This document shows positions 1 to 7,529 of a stretch of 64,000 bases of DNA, one piece after another. The position numbers were made by a program, and so were the translations under genes. The notes beneath the pieces were generated by a model that had not been told where the DNA came from, did no database searches, and saw nothing but the letters and a program-made list of their open reading frames with translations. This DNA is from Actinomycetales bacterium Actino_02 (GTDB lineage: Bacteria; Actinomycetota; Actinomycetes; Propionibacteriales; Propionibacteriaceae): assembly GCA_001603275.1 (NCBI GenBank), contig LUYM01000006.1, positions 355,674-419,673 on the forward strand. Reading direction: 5' to 3'. Positions within the stretch are counted from its first letter, which is position 1. Each line of letters opens with the position of its first letter.

Positions 1-181
1 CATCGATTGCTCCGGGCTGCCGGTGGACGACTCCTTCGACCGACGGTGGTCGTCGGAGCCGTCGACAGGACGACATGCTGGACCAACTAGTGCACCGTTC
101 TCCCTCAGCTCGCGAAATCGGGCGTAGCTGGCTCGGATAGCATCGTGTCGTCCCATTCGAAGCGTAGATCGGCCTCAACTC

Positions 182-1348
182 GTGAAGATCACCGTTGCCG
201 GCACCGGGTATGTCGGACTCTCCAATGCCGTCATCCTGGCCCAACACCACGACGTGATTGCCGTCGACATCGACCCGGCGCGGGTGGCCCTGGTCAACGA
301 CCGGCGCAGCCCGATCATCGACGATGAGCTCGAGCAGTACCTGGCTGAGAAGCAGCTGTCGCTGGTGGCCACCACCGATGCGTCCACCGCCTACCGCGAC
401 GCCGAGCTGGTGGTGATCGCCACCCCCACCAACTACGACCCGCAGACCAACTACTTCGACACCAGCTCCGTGGAGTCGGTGGTGGACGCCGTCCTGGAGC
501 AGAAACCGTCCGCGATCATCGTGATCAAGTCCACCGTGCCGGTCGGCTACACCCAGTCGCTGCAGGCCGAACACCCGGGCGCCACGATCATCTTCTCCCC
601 CGAGTTCCTGCGCGAGGGACGGGCCCTGCACGACAACCTGCATCCGTCCCGGATCGTGGTGGGGGATCGCTCCGAAGCCGGACGGATCTTCGCCGACCTG
701 CTCGTCGAAGGCGCTGTGGACGACGATATTCCGGTGCTGCTCACCGACGCCACCGAGGCCGAGGCGATCAAGCTGTTCGCCAACACCTACCTGGCGCTGA
801 GGGTGGCCTACTTCAACGAGCTCGACACCTATGCGGCGATCCGCGGCCTCAACACGGCCCAGATCATCGAGGGTGTCGGCCTGGATCCGCGAATCGGCAG
901 CCACTACAACAACCCGTCCTTCGGCTACGGCGGCTACTGCCTGCCCAAGGACACCAAGCAGCTGCTGGCCAACTACTCCGAGGTTCCGCAGAACCTGATC
1001 GCCGCGGTCGTGGACGCCAACACCACCCGCAAGGACTTCATCGCCGCCGACATCCTGCGCCGCTCGCCGAACGTGGTGGGCATCTACCGACTGATCATGA
1101 AGGCCGGCTCGGACAACTTCCGCGAGTCGTCCATCCAGGGCGTGATGAAGCGGATCAAGGCCAAGGGTGTCGAGGTGGTCATCTACGAACCCACCCTGAC
1201 CGAGGACAGCTTCTTCCACTCTGAGGTGATCCGCGACCTGGACGAGTTCAAGCGGCGCGCGGACGTCATCATCGCCAACCGGCGCAGCGAGACCCTCGAC
1301 GACGTCGCCGACAAGATCTACACCCGCGACATCTACGGTCGCGACTGA
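182..1348 (+). CDS. ugd: UDP-glucose 6-dehydrogenase
   Basis: Oxidises UDP-glucose to UDP-glucuronate with two NAD+ in the cytoplasm, supplying acidic sugar for surface polysaccharide. The 388-residue length matches the short enterobacterial Ugd form. The N-terminal Rossmann motif is GTGYVGLSN (residues 7-15). The catalytic loop [15 protein letters not shown] places the nucleophile at Cys253, and the central [13 protein letters not shown] segment is the family dimerisation helix. The start is a GTG with no strong Shine-Dalgarno. It stands alone before a bidirectional hairpin and faces a secreted-protein pair. Its likely customer is the polysaccharide locus from 12 kb on, which is inference. 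Confidence 0.93.
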   Translation: MKITVAGTGYVGLSNAVILAQHHDVIAVDIDPARVALVNDRRSPIIDDELEQYLAEKQLSLVATTDASTAYRDAELVVIATPTNYDPQTNYFDTSSVESVVDAVLEQKPSAIIVIKSTVPVGYTQSLQAEHPGATIIFSPEFLREGRALHDNLHPSRIVVGDRSEAGRIFADLLVEGAVDDDIPVLLTDATEAEAIKLFANTYLALRVAYFNELDTYAAIRGLNTAQIIEGVGLDPRIGSHYNNPSFGYGGYCLPKDTKQLLANYSEVPQNLIAAVVDANTTRKDFIAADILRRSPNVVGIYRLIMKAGSDNFRESSIQGVMKRIKAKGVEVVIYEPTLTEDSFFHSEVIRDLDEFKRRADVIIANRRSETLDDVADKIYTRDIYGRD

Positions 1349-1365
1349 GGTTTGATGGCCTCTCG

Positions 1366-1409
1366 CTCGTTTGGGGGCGATGCCGCCGTCGGCTGCGCCC
1401 CCAAACGAG
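1366..1409. terminator. Bidirectional hairpin between convergent genes
   Basis: A perfect 13-bp stem, CTCGTTTGGGGGC (1366-1378) with its complement at 1397-1409, closes an 18-nt loop that can itself fold. It lies 18 bp after the ugd stop and before the 3' end of the opposing secreted-protein gene, so it can end transcription from both sides. Confidence 0.8.
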
Positions 1410-1439
1410 TTGCGTCGCCATCGCGACGCTCAACGACCC

Positions 1440-1940
1440 CTATCGAATGCGGGCGCAGAAGAGCGAGCCCTTGTACGGCTTGAAGGCCGACAGGGTTCCG
1501 GATGTCGTGGAGGACGTGAGCTTCCCGGTGTTGTACACGTTCTTGGTGATCTTGTAGAAGACCTGCTCGCCGAGCGGGTATCCGATGAGCTGGCTCTTGC
1601 TTGTGGGAAGGGTCCAGCTGCATGAGGAGCTGTAGGCCTTGACCGTCGCATTGCCCAGACTGAGCTGTGCGGTCACGATCGACACTTTGGCCCCAAGATC
1701 CACCTGCACGGTACGGGAGGCCGTGTACTGGCTCGTCAATGAACAGGTCATGCCGGCGGCACCCGAACAGCTTGCGAGCACCTGATTGGCATCGATCTGA
1801 TTGCTCGTGCGCTTCAGTTCGGTGACCTTGTATTCAGTGCCCGACCATGGGGACGCGACGGCGGGGGTCTGACTCATTGCGGCAATTGATATTGCGCAAG
1901 CAGAGACAATGGCAATGCGTAACATGCTATTCCGCAACAC
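1440..1940 (-). CDS. Small secreted four-cysteine protein (second of a tandem pair)
   Basis: A 166-residue protein with a Sec signal peptide (about residues 6-30, LRIAIVSACAISIAAMS then AVASPW). The mature part has cysteines in a C..C..C..C arrangement and ends in GSLFCARIR. I do not recognise the family. It aligns by eye with its upstream neighbour over the C-x(n)-C-[ST]L-[TS]-[SA]Q core and the C-terminal F-x-P-x(n)-C segment, so the two are probably paralogues. The GTG at 1940 is preferred because GGGAG lies 6 nt upstream; an ATG five codons later is the alternative. The start overlaps the upstream stop by 14 bp, suggesting translational coupling. Base composition looks lower in GC than the surroundings. 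Confidence 0.7.
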   Translation of the reverse strand: MLRNSMLRIAIVSACAISIAAMSQTPAVASPWSGTEYKVTELKRTSNQIDANQVLASCSGAAGMTCSLTSQYTASRTVQVDLGAKVSIVTAQLSLGNATVKAYSSSCSWTLPTSKSQLIGYPLGEQVFYKITKNVYNTGKLTSSTTSGTLSAFKPYKGSLFCARIR

Positions 1941-2412
1941 AATGAGCTCCCGTCGGATCGAACGCTACCAGCGTCATTTGTTCGGTGCGCTTGAGGGCGC
2001 CGAATGCGTCATAGGTCTTCTGCTCGACCCGGTACTGGTAGGTGTAGCCCTCGGCGTACGCCACCAGGTAGTAGTGACTGGCGGTCTTGAGTGCCGAACA
2101 TGACACCGTAACCGACTTGGTCTTCGAGTTCGAGATGCCGAGCTTCGCAGTAGCAGCCTTCCAGGTCAGCCCCGCGGTAAGACCAACCGTCCGTGTCACG
2201 CTGGTTTGGGCGCTGAGAGTGCACGGCAGGTTGCAGTGGTTCGGCAGCTTCTTGTTGTAGTTGACCCCGAAGCTCTTTGAGAGGACCTTCAGGATCTTGG
2301 CCTCATACCAGTCGCCGTCATCCGCAGCTGCGGGCTGGGCGGTGGAGACGCTGAGAGCGCCAAGAGTAAGAACTGCGAGCACCGTCGCTGTTGCTTTTCG
2401 CAATCGACTCAC
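1927..2412 (-). CDS. Small secreted four-cysteine protein (first of a tandem pair)
   Basis: A 161-residue exported protein. The signal peptide runs VSRLRKATATVLAVLTLG to about AQPAAA, and the mature protein starts near DDGDWYE. Four cysteines (HCNLPC, VSCSA, AHCVAE) could form two disulfides. The start is decided by the ribosome binding site: AGGAGGTT at 2420-2427 sits 8-9 nt before this GTG, while the upstream ATG at 2430 would place that sequence inside the coding region. The family is not recognised. It shares cysteine spacing and several segments with the downstream gene, which it overlaps, so the two probably act or are secreted together. Confidence 0.68.
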   Translation of the reverse strand: MSRLRKATATVLAVLTLGALSVSTAQPAAADDGDWYEAKILKVLSKSFGVNYNKKLPNHCNLPCTLSAQTSVTRTVGLTAGLTWKAATAKLGISNSKTKSVTVSCSALKTASHYYLVAYAEGYTYQYRVEQKTYDAFGALKRTEQMTLVAFDPTGAHCVAE

Positions 2413-2419
2413 AAAGACC

Positions 2420-2427
2420 AACCTCCT
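2420..2427 (-). promoter_or_regulatory. Strong Shine-Dalgarno fixing a GTG start
   Basis: On the minus strand this reads AGGAGGTT, 7-9 nt ahead of the GTG at 2412. It argues against the in-frame ATG at 2430, which has no comparable site. Confidence 0.7.
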
Positions 2428-2742
2428 CATTGACACGCCGGAATAGACGCCAATTTGTTCGGCGCCGTCACTTCTATTGCGCACGCTACTTGTGGGCTCT
2501 GCGTGGCCGCAAGGTTTTCTGCAAACCTCGTACACTCCTTTGTTCTAGGTTCCGCTCGGAGCTCGGCCATAGAGCGCGAATCCAATAAGGGATGGTCGGT
2601 TTCATCCCGCTTATGGGCGGCTTCGAGTCGGGCCCTGAGGGCCCCGGCTTGGGGCTGGTGTGGCCGCCCCGGGGTTGGGTGGGGTCGGCGAGCCGGACGG
2701 ATGCAGGACGTCCGTCGCTGCCGGGCTGTCCGGCGAAAAGAG

Positions 2743-2751
2743 TTATCCACA
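2743..2751 (+). promoter_or_regulatory. DnaA-box-like site TTATCCACA
   Basis: An exact match to the consensus DnaA box, 51 bp before the DUF222/HNH start. It is a single site, so it is not an origin. It may be a DnaA-responsive promoter element or a chance match. Confidence 0.45.
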
Positions 2752-2754
2752 GAT

Positions 2755-2770
2755 TCGAACATGCGTGCGA
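2755..2770 (+). promoter_or_regulatory. LexA (SOS) box-like palindrome
   Basis: TCGAACATGCGTGCGA fits the actinobacterial SOS box TCGAAC-N4-GTTCGA with one mismatch in the right half-site. It ends 31 bp before the DUF222/HNH start, a normal operator position. Confidence 0.5.
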
Positions 2771-2801
2771 AAATGTCTGTGGGGGCTGGCAGAGTAGTGC
2801 C

Positions 2802-4163
2802 ATGGTGATGGTGCAGCTGCGGACGGCCGGCGAGGTGCTGGCCGAGTTCGAGCGCCTGCTCGACGAGGTCGATCCGGTGCGCTCGGGCCTGGACGCCGGC
2901 ACCCGCCTGGAGTGGGTGCGCCGGGCCCGGCACGTCCAGGGTCGGGTGAACACGCTCGCCGCGCTGCTGACCGCCGAGGCCGACCGTGTGCATGCGTCCG
3001 AACGCGCCACTGGGACGCCGATGGCGTCCTGGCTGGGCATGGGCGAACCGTTGTCGCGCCGCGAGGCGGCGTCCGCCGTGCATCAGGCGCGGGCGCTGGC
3101 CGCCCACCCCGAGGTAGCCGATGCGGCGGCACGCGGTGAGGTGGGCGTTGGCCAGGCGCGGGCAATGACTCGCCTGCTGGACGGCCTGGCTCCGCAGTTG
3201 CAGCCCGAGCAGCAGGCGCACGCCGAGACGTTCCTACTCGGCCTGGCCGGGCAGCTGGATTCCGATCAGCTGAGCAAGGCTGGGCCGCGGGTGCTCGCTG
3301 AGGTTGCCCCGAAGGAGGCGGACGAGCTCGCCGAGACCACCCTGCAGCGTCAGGCCGAGGCCGCCCAGCGAGCCCGATCGCTGCGGCTGTTCCGCGAGGG
3401 CGGTTCGGTGCGGTTCGAGGGATCGCTGCCCCGGGTGGACGGTGAGCTGCTGATCTCCTTGCTGGACGTGCATGGTGAGCGGTTGCGGCGGACGGCCATC
3501 GAGTCCCGGGATCCGGCCTCGTTGGGGCCCACGCCTGAGCAGCGGCGGGCCGATGCGCTGGTGTCGCTGTTGCGGTCCGCTGCCGGCGCGAAGCCGCAGC
3601 CGGGCCTGGGGGTTGCCCGGGTGCTGGTGAAGCTCGACTACGACGCATTGCGGCGCTCGGCGGCGGGTGCCGGGCTGATCGGCGAGGACGAGCCGCTGTC
3701 TGCGGGGGAGTTGCGCCAGCTGTGCTGCGACGCCGAACTGGTGCCCGTGGTGCTCGGCGGTGCGTCCGAGGTGCTTGATGTGGGGCGCAAGCAGCGACTG
3801 GTCACCTCGGCGATTCGGACCGCACTGATCCTGCGCGACGGCGGCTGCGCCTTCCCGGGCTGCGACATACGTCCGGCCTTGTGCGAGGCACATCACGTGA
3901 CGCCGTGGTGGGAGGGCGGACGGACGTCGCTGAGCAACTGCGTGCTGCTGTGTCACAGCCATCACGGGCTGGTCGAGCCGAATCGCTGCGGTCTCCGCGA
4001 CCAATGGCAGGTGCGCTGGGCCAGCGGTGGGCTGCCGGAGTTCATCCCACCCGCTCGGATCGACCCCGAGCGAAAGCCGCTGCAGTCTCGCCGACACTCC
4101 GCTACTGGACGACCTCCGCAAGGAGCCCCACCCGGAACCACGAGTCTGGCCGGAGCGGCGTGA
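2802..4163 (+). CDS. DUF222 / HNH endonuclease-domain protein (13E12 type)
   Basis: A 453-residue protein with an N-terminal alpha-helical DUF222 region (about residues 1-310) and a C-terminal HNH nuclease fold. The HNH part reads CAFPGCDIRP, then EAHHVTPWWEGGRTSLSN, then LLCHSHH, giving the zinc-binding cysteines and catalytic His-His expected of the family. It matches the actinobacterial 13E12 repeat family, whose function is unproven but which is usually linked to DNA damage or mobile DNA. The ATG at 2802 is used; the longer open frame upstream is compositionally non-coding. The last codons run into a 33-bp tandem repeat. LexA- and DnaA-like sites upstream suggest damage-responsive expression. 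Confidence 0.85.
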   Translation: MVMVQLRTAGEVLAEFERLLDEVDPVRSGLDAGTRLEWVRRARHVQGRVNTLAALLTAEADRVHASERATGTPMASWLGMGEPLSRREAASAVHQARALAAHPEVADAAARGEVGVGQARAMTRLLDGLAPQLQPEQQAHAETFLLGLAGQLDSDQLSKAGPRVLAEVAPKEADELAETTLQRQAEAAQRARSLRLFREGGSVRFEGSLPRVDGELLISLLDVHGERLRRTAIESRDPASLGPTPEQRRADALVSLLRSAAGAKPQPGLGVARVLVKLDYDALRRSAAGAGLIGEDEPLSAGELRQLCCDAELVPVVLGGASEVLDVGRKQRLVTSAIRTALILRDGGCAFPGCDIRPALCEAHHVTPWWEGGRTSLSNCVLLCHSHHGLVEPNRCGLRDQWQVRWASGGLPEFIPPARIDPERKPLQSRRHSATGRPPQGAPPGTTSLAGAA

Positions 4164-4289
4164 CGGTGGGGCGGACCGTAGGTCGGAGTGGCGTGACGGT
4201 GGGGCGGACCGTGGGTCGGAGTGGCGTGACGGTGGGGCGGACCGTGGGTCGGAGTGGCGTGACGGTGGGGCGGACCGTAGGTCGGAGTG
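4158..4289 (+). repeat. Four tandem copies of a 33-bp unit
   Basis: Units begin at 4158, 4191, 4224 and 4257, each starting GCGTGACGGTGGGGCGGACC. They differ only at an A/G position in GTAGGTC/GTGGGTC. The first copy contains the stop codon of the DUF222/HNH gene. As 33 is a multiple of three, the other frames read through it as an 11-residue peptide repeat, which I do not regard as a gene. Confidence 0.92.
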
Positions 4290-4350
4290 GTGCGTGCTGA
4301 GGGGTGGGGGCGATCTCTGACGCCTTTCCGAAGGGGGGCCGGACCTCATT

Positions 4351-4698
4351 CCCTGAGCTTGTCGAGGGGATTGGGTGGCTGGGTGAGTGCGTTCCCTGAG
4401 ATGGTCGAAGCGATGAGAGGCCCGGGGCGAGTGGGTTCCCTGAGCTTGTCGAAGGGTGCGCGGCGGATGGGCTTCGACGGGCTCAGCCAGCTGGGAGGGG
4501 CTTCGGCAGCCTCGGCCAGCGGGTCTTCTGGGGTCTCGACTCGTCGAAGGGGCGAGTGCGTTTCCTGAGCTTGTCGAAGGGGTTGGGTGGCGGGTTTCGC
4601 CCTTGGGGGCGGTCGAGGGGATGGGTTGCTGGGGGAGTGCGCTCCTTGAGCTTGTCGAGGGGATGTGCAGCGGATGGGCTTCGACGGGCTCAGCCAAC
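4351..4698. repeat. Cluster of dispersed stem-loop repeats (CTGAGCTTGTCGAAG type)
   Basis: Seven related copies. Forward copies of CCCTGAGCTTGTCGAAGGG or close variants lie at 4351, 4394 (degenerate), 4438, 4563 and 4643. Inverted copies of GCTTCGACGGGCTCAGCCA lie at 4471 and 4678. Two forward/inverted pairs (4438-4490 and 4643-4698) can each fold into a roughly 15-bp stem with wobble pairs. No gene is visible in the 4290-4843 interval apart from this. The pattern resembles REP/BIME intergenic repeats. Confidence 0.8.
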
Positions 4699-4843
4699 TG
4701 GCGGGGCTTCCGGCCCTGCCGCTGCCGCGGGCGCAATGCCCGGCCCAGTCATCAGCGCTGCGCCAGCGGCGATGCCGGCGCTGGGCCATCGGCGAGGTCG
4801 GGCGCGGACGGAGCCGGAAGGCGCTTCGCTGCGGCCTCTAGTC

Positions 4844-5299
4844 TTGGCGGCAGACACCACACAGGAGGCGGACACCATTCGCATTGATTGGACGCGGCTG
4901 AAGGCATCCCTCGGCTCAACCCAGGGACTGCTGGCGGGCTACGTGGTGGTGCTCGGTCTGATCGCCTTCTGGCCCACCCCGGTGGATCGCGGTGCGAGCG
5001 CCTTCCTGCTCTGGCTGGGCAGGACCATCCCGGTGCTGAGCTATGCCCGGGTCGAGTTCTCCGCCAACGTCGTCCTGTTCCTCCCGTTGGGGGTCCTGGT
5101 GGCGCGGATGCTGCCGTCCCGTCCGTGGATTGCGATCGTGGCGGGCTTTCTGGCCAGCACCTGCATCGAGCTCGTTCAGTGGATCGCACTGCCGGCCCGC
5201 ACACCCAGCGGCCTGGACGTCCTGTCCAACACCCTGGGCGCCGCTATCGGGTGTCTGGCCACCGTCTGGTGGCACCGCGGACGAAGCCCGGTCGCCTAG
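4844..5299 (+). CDS. VanZ-like membrane protein
   Basis: A small integral membrane protein of about 140-151 residues with four predicted helices: LLAGYVVVLGLIAF, VEFSANVVLFLPLGVLVA, WIAIVAGFLASTCIELVQW and TLGAAIGCLATVWW. The N-x(4)-PLG and IE.QW..P.RTPS..DV..NT.GA pattern is diagnostic of the VanZ-like family, linked to teicoplanin resistance and cell-envelope stress in some bacteria but mostly of unknown function. The start is unclear. The TTG at 4844 has no ribosome binding site. A perfect AGGAGG at 4863-4868 lies 8 nt before an in-frame ATT at 4877, so the real start may be that rare codon. Confidence 0.75.
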   Translation: MAADTTQEADTIRIDWTRLKASLGSTQGLLAGYVVVLGLIAFWPTPVDRGASAFLLWLGRTIPVLSYARVEFSANVVLFLPLGVLVARMLPSRPWIAIVAGFLASTCIELVQWIALPARTPSGLDVLSNTLGAAIGCLATVWWHRGRSPVA

Positions 5300-5324
5300 C
5301 CGCTGCGGCGGGTCCGGGGATGTT

Positions 5325-5969
5325 CTAGCAGGATCCGGGTTCGATCAGGCACAGCGCATCTTTGGCCTGCGAGTACGCGCCGGCAGCGGTCGCATGCTCG
5401 GCCAGATCGGCCAGCGCGCTGATCCGTGCATCGTCGTCCTCAACCTGCTTCAGAGCGTCCATCGCGAGTGAGTAGGCCCCGCCGTCGGAAGCCTCCGTCG
5501 ACAGAGTGACCAGACCCTCGTCGCGGCGGGTGCTGTCGTTCACATGGGTCAGAGCGTCCAGCGCCCGGCCGAAGGCGCCACTCGAGCTCTGGGCGGCAGC
5601 CAGATCGAGCCAGCGCTGATCGACGTCAACGACGGACTGATCCGACTCAGCGGCAAGGGACGCCGGGGCAGCAACGGCCTCTGCGGCCGGTGCGATCACG
5701 GCCAGCTGGTGCGTCGACGCGCTCAGCCACGCCACCACGCCGCCGATCACCACCACCAGCAGGGCGAGAGCGACGCCGACCCGCACCGAGAGCGACCGCA
5801 CCGCGGACGTCGAAGCCACGGATTCGTTCGGGGCGGAAGCCTGGCGAGGGTCGACCAGGGCGGAGTCGGGCCCGGACGATTCTGAGCCGGCGGCCGGCTC
5901 CCACCCGTCGTCGGAGTAGCCGGAGGGCTGCGGTGGGCCGGCCTCGTACACAGGCCACTCGTTGGTCAT
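5325..5969 (-). CDS. Membrane-anchored protein with helical repeat domain
   Basis: A 214-residue protein: a Pro/Ser/Asp-rich cytoplasmic tail (about 1-60), one transmembrane segment (VGVALALLVVVIGGVVAWL, about 63-83), and an extracytoplasmic alpha-helical part. That part repeats the pattern GAFGRALDAL.., GAYSLAMDAL.., GAYSQAKDAL at about 30-40-residue spacing, like TPR/SEL1-type hairpins. It ends with two cysteines. The family is not recognised. The ATG at 5969 overlaps the stop of a 16-codon mini-ORF (ATGA), so its translation is probably coupled. The 3' end lies 25 bp from the convergent VanZ-like gene. Confidence 0.62.
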   Translation of the reverse strand: MTNEWPVYEAGPPQPSGYSDDGWEPAAGSESSGPDSALVDPRQASAPNESVASTSAVRSLSVRVGVALALLVVVIGGVVAWLSASTHQLAVIAPAAEAVAAPASLAAESDQSVVDVDQRWLDLAAAQSSSGAFGRALDALTHVNDSTRRDEGLVTLSTEASDGGAYSLAMDALKQVEDDDARISALADLAEHATAAGAYSQAKDALCLIEPGSC

Positions 5970-6016
5970 CGGGCACGCCCCACTGGCAGGGCGGCGCGGC
6001 AATCGGCACGTGGCAT
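5966..6016 (-). CDS. Candidate 16-codon leader peptide (MPRADCRAALPVGRAR)
   Basis: A short ORF with a strong AGGAGG site 6 nt upstream of its ATG. Its TGA overlaps the ATG of the downstream membrane protein by 4 nt. The downstream ATG has no good ribosome binding site of its own, which supports reinitiation from this ORF. It is arginine- and alanine-rich with one cysteine. It could alternatively be a chance ORF. Confidence 0.4.
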   Translation of the reverse strand: MPRADCRAALPVGRAR

Positions 6017-6084
6017 CGGAGTCCTCCTTCGGGGAGGTTAGCCGACCGAGCCACGATTGTGTGGGCCCGGAGCAGGAAAGCTGC

Positions 6085-6101
6085 CCTGCCCGACGGGCAG
6101 G
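6085..6101 (-). terminator. Short GC hairpin after the acyltransferase gene
   Basis: CCTGCCC-GAC-GGGCAGG, a perfect 7-bp stem with a 3-nt loop. It lies between the acyltransferase 3' end (6223) and the next minus-strand gene and has no U-tract. Confidence 0.5.
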
Positions 6102-6222
6102 TGGGCTGCCGGAGTCGTGGTGCCGATCGGTGGGTGGTGCTGGCGGCCTACTGCTTCGGGAGGTGGCTGGGCGGGCTGCGGTTGCGATGCGTGAGGGTTC
6201 GTGAAGTGGGGCCGGGCCTCGG

Positions 6223-7329
6223 CTATCCGTCGGATGCTGAGCCGACGGCGATCGGCCGAGATCGAGGGCGCATTCGGTTCATCAGGCGCCGTGCCGGCGG
6301 CTCGTAGTAGCGAGCCAGGAGCCAGGCGACCACGGTGATCCCCAGGACGAAGATGATCCCCGCGGCCAGGCCCAACCGGGGAACCAGCCCGGGGGCAATC
6401 TTGGCGAGCGCCGCATGCCCCAACTCGTACAGCGGCCGATGCACGACGTAGAGCACATAGCTCAACGCCCCCAGCTGAGCGAACGCCCACGTCGCGGACC
6501 GACCCGACGGGTTGTACAGCGAGCCGACGAACACAATTACCGGAAACACGACGGTGACCGCGACGACCTCGTAGAGGTAGCTGTGCAGCGGATTCAGCAG
6601 GACGATGGCAAGGATCGCGAACAGTCCAAAGGCCACCAGGCTGGACTTCCCCCGGGGCCGCAGCCGCAACGCGTAGATGCCGACTCCGACGGCGAAGGAG
6701 AAGACCATCCTGGCCAGGGCGGCCGCGAAGGTATCCCAGCCGGTGCCGACGTCCAAGCTGCCAGGGAAGGTCAGCACCACCAGGAAGACCACTGAGACCG
6801 CAGCCACCAGAGCGCTTCGCCACCAGCGAAGCACCAGCACCACGGCGAAAAAGAAGCCGAAGTTGATCAGCAACTCGTAGAACACCGACCACATCGGCAG
6901 ATTCAGCGGGAACAAGTAGCCCGACGCATCGCAGGCGGCGGGCAGCATCACGGCATTCGGCAGCCAGGTGCACGCCAGCGCTCCGGACGTCCACTGGTCC
7001 GACAACGTGCCGTTGCCGGCGAGCGCAGACACCAGCGCGACCGCGACGCCGAGCCCGAAGCCCAGCAGATAGGCCGGATACAGCCGGTTCACCCGTCGCC
7101 AGGCGAAGTCACGCAGCGAGAGTCCGCCGAGGATCTTGGGGGCATAGGCGTAGGCGACGATGAACCCGCTCAGCTGGAGGAAGAAGTCGACTGCCAGGTG
7201 GCTGTTCGGGGCGGTGAATCCGTCGAAGACTCGGGGCATGTGGCGGATGGCCACCGCGATCGCCGCAACTCCACGGAGCCCATCGAGCAGCACATAGGAA
7301 TGACCTTCGGCCGGCAGCGCTCGAGCCAT
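6223..7329 (-). CDS. Acyltransferase family 3 (OafA/YrhL-like) membrane protein
   Basis: A 368-residue integral membrane O-acyltransferase with about ten hydrophobic helices. It opens with the family motif YVLLDGLRGVAAIAVAIRHM, whose conserved arginine and histidine belong to the active region, followed by VDFFLQLSGFIVAY and FAWRRVNRLYPAYL. Such enzymes transfer acetyl or other acyl groups from the cytoplasm to surface sugars. The ATG at 7329 is chosen because the domain begins 13 residues later; a longer frame upstream looks non-coding. The target glycan is unknown; the exopolysaccharide locus nearby is a possibility. Confidence 0.85.
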   Translation of the reverse strand: MARALPAEGHSYVLLDGLRGVAAIAVAIRHMPRVFDGFTAPNSHLAVDFFLQLSGFIVAYAYAPKILGGLSLRDFAWRRVNRLYPAYLLGFGLGVAVALVSALAGNGTLSDQWTSGALACTWLPNAVMLPAACDASGYLFPLNLPMWSVFYELLINFGFFFAVVLVLRWWRSALVAAVSVVFLVVLTFPGSLDVGTGWDTFAAALARMVFSFAVGVGIYALRLRPRGKSSLVAFGLFAILAIVLLNPLHSYLYEVVAVTVVFPVIVFVGSLYNPSGRSATWAFAQLGALSYVLYVVHRPLYELGHAALAKIAPGLVPRLGLAAGIIFVLGITVVAWLLARYYEPPARRLMNRMRPRSRPIAVGSASDG

Positions 7330-7481
7330 GGCGCAGAGCGTAGCCGGGCCCGTTCCGTCGCGCTGCGATCTCGGCGCGCTCACGGGTTGGTGAAATTGCT
7401 GCGTGAGCGCCGTGGCCTGCGACGCCGGGTGGGCGCATCCCGCTGCGAGCCGGAACTCGGCTACCCGGCCCCCGGACATGC

Positions 7482-7516
7482 GACGGCCCCCACCACAGAC
7501 ACTGGTGGGGGCCGTC
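7482..7516 (-). terminator. Strong intrinsic-type hairpin after the CoA-transferase
   Basis: A perfect 14-bp stem (GACGGCCCCCACCA at 7482-7495, complement at 7503-7516) with a 7-nt loop, directly after the CoA-transferase stop. There is no U-tract, as is common in actinobacterial terminators. Confidence 0.85.
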
Positions 7517-7529
7517 AGCGACGCGAAGA

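Larger units (their letters stand above)
2413..2801. promoter_or_regulatory. Divergent promoter region
   Basis: A 389-bp gap between the secreted pair (minus) and the DUF222/HNH gene (plus). It holds small hairpins GGGATG/CATCCC (2589-2608) and GGGCCC/GGGCCC (2630-2644), an AGGTTT/AAACCT hairpin (2512-2528), and the DnaA-box and LexA-like sites annotated separately. An open frame across 2592-2801 fused to the HNH gene is not considered coding because the DUF222 domain starts after 2802. Confidence 0.5.

Noticed and set aside
2592-2801. N-terminal extension of the DUF222/HNH gene
   Set aside because: Sequence is Pro/Gly/Trp-rich without family similarity and contains promoter-like sites. The domain starts after the ATG at 2802.
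3881-4320. Reading frames encoding an 11-residue repeat (RSGVTVGRTVG)
   Set aside because: They arise from the 33-bp DNA repeat and from shadow frames of the HNH gene, with no ribosome site.
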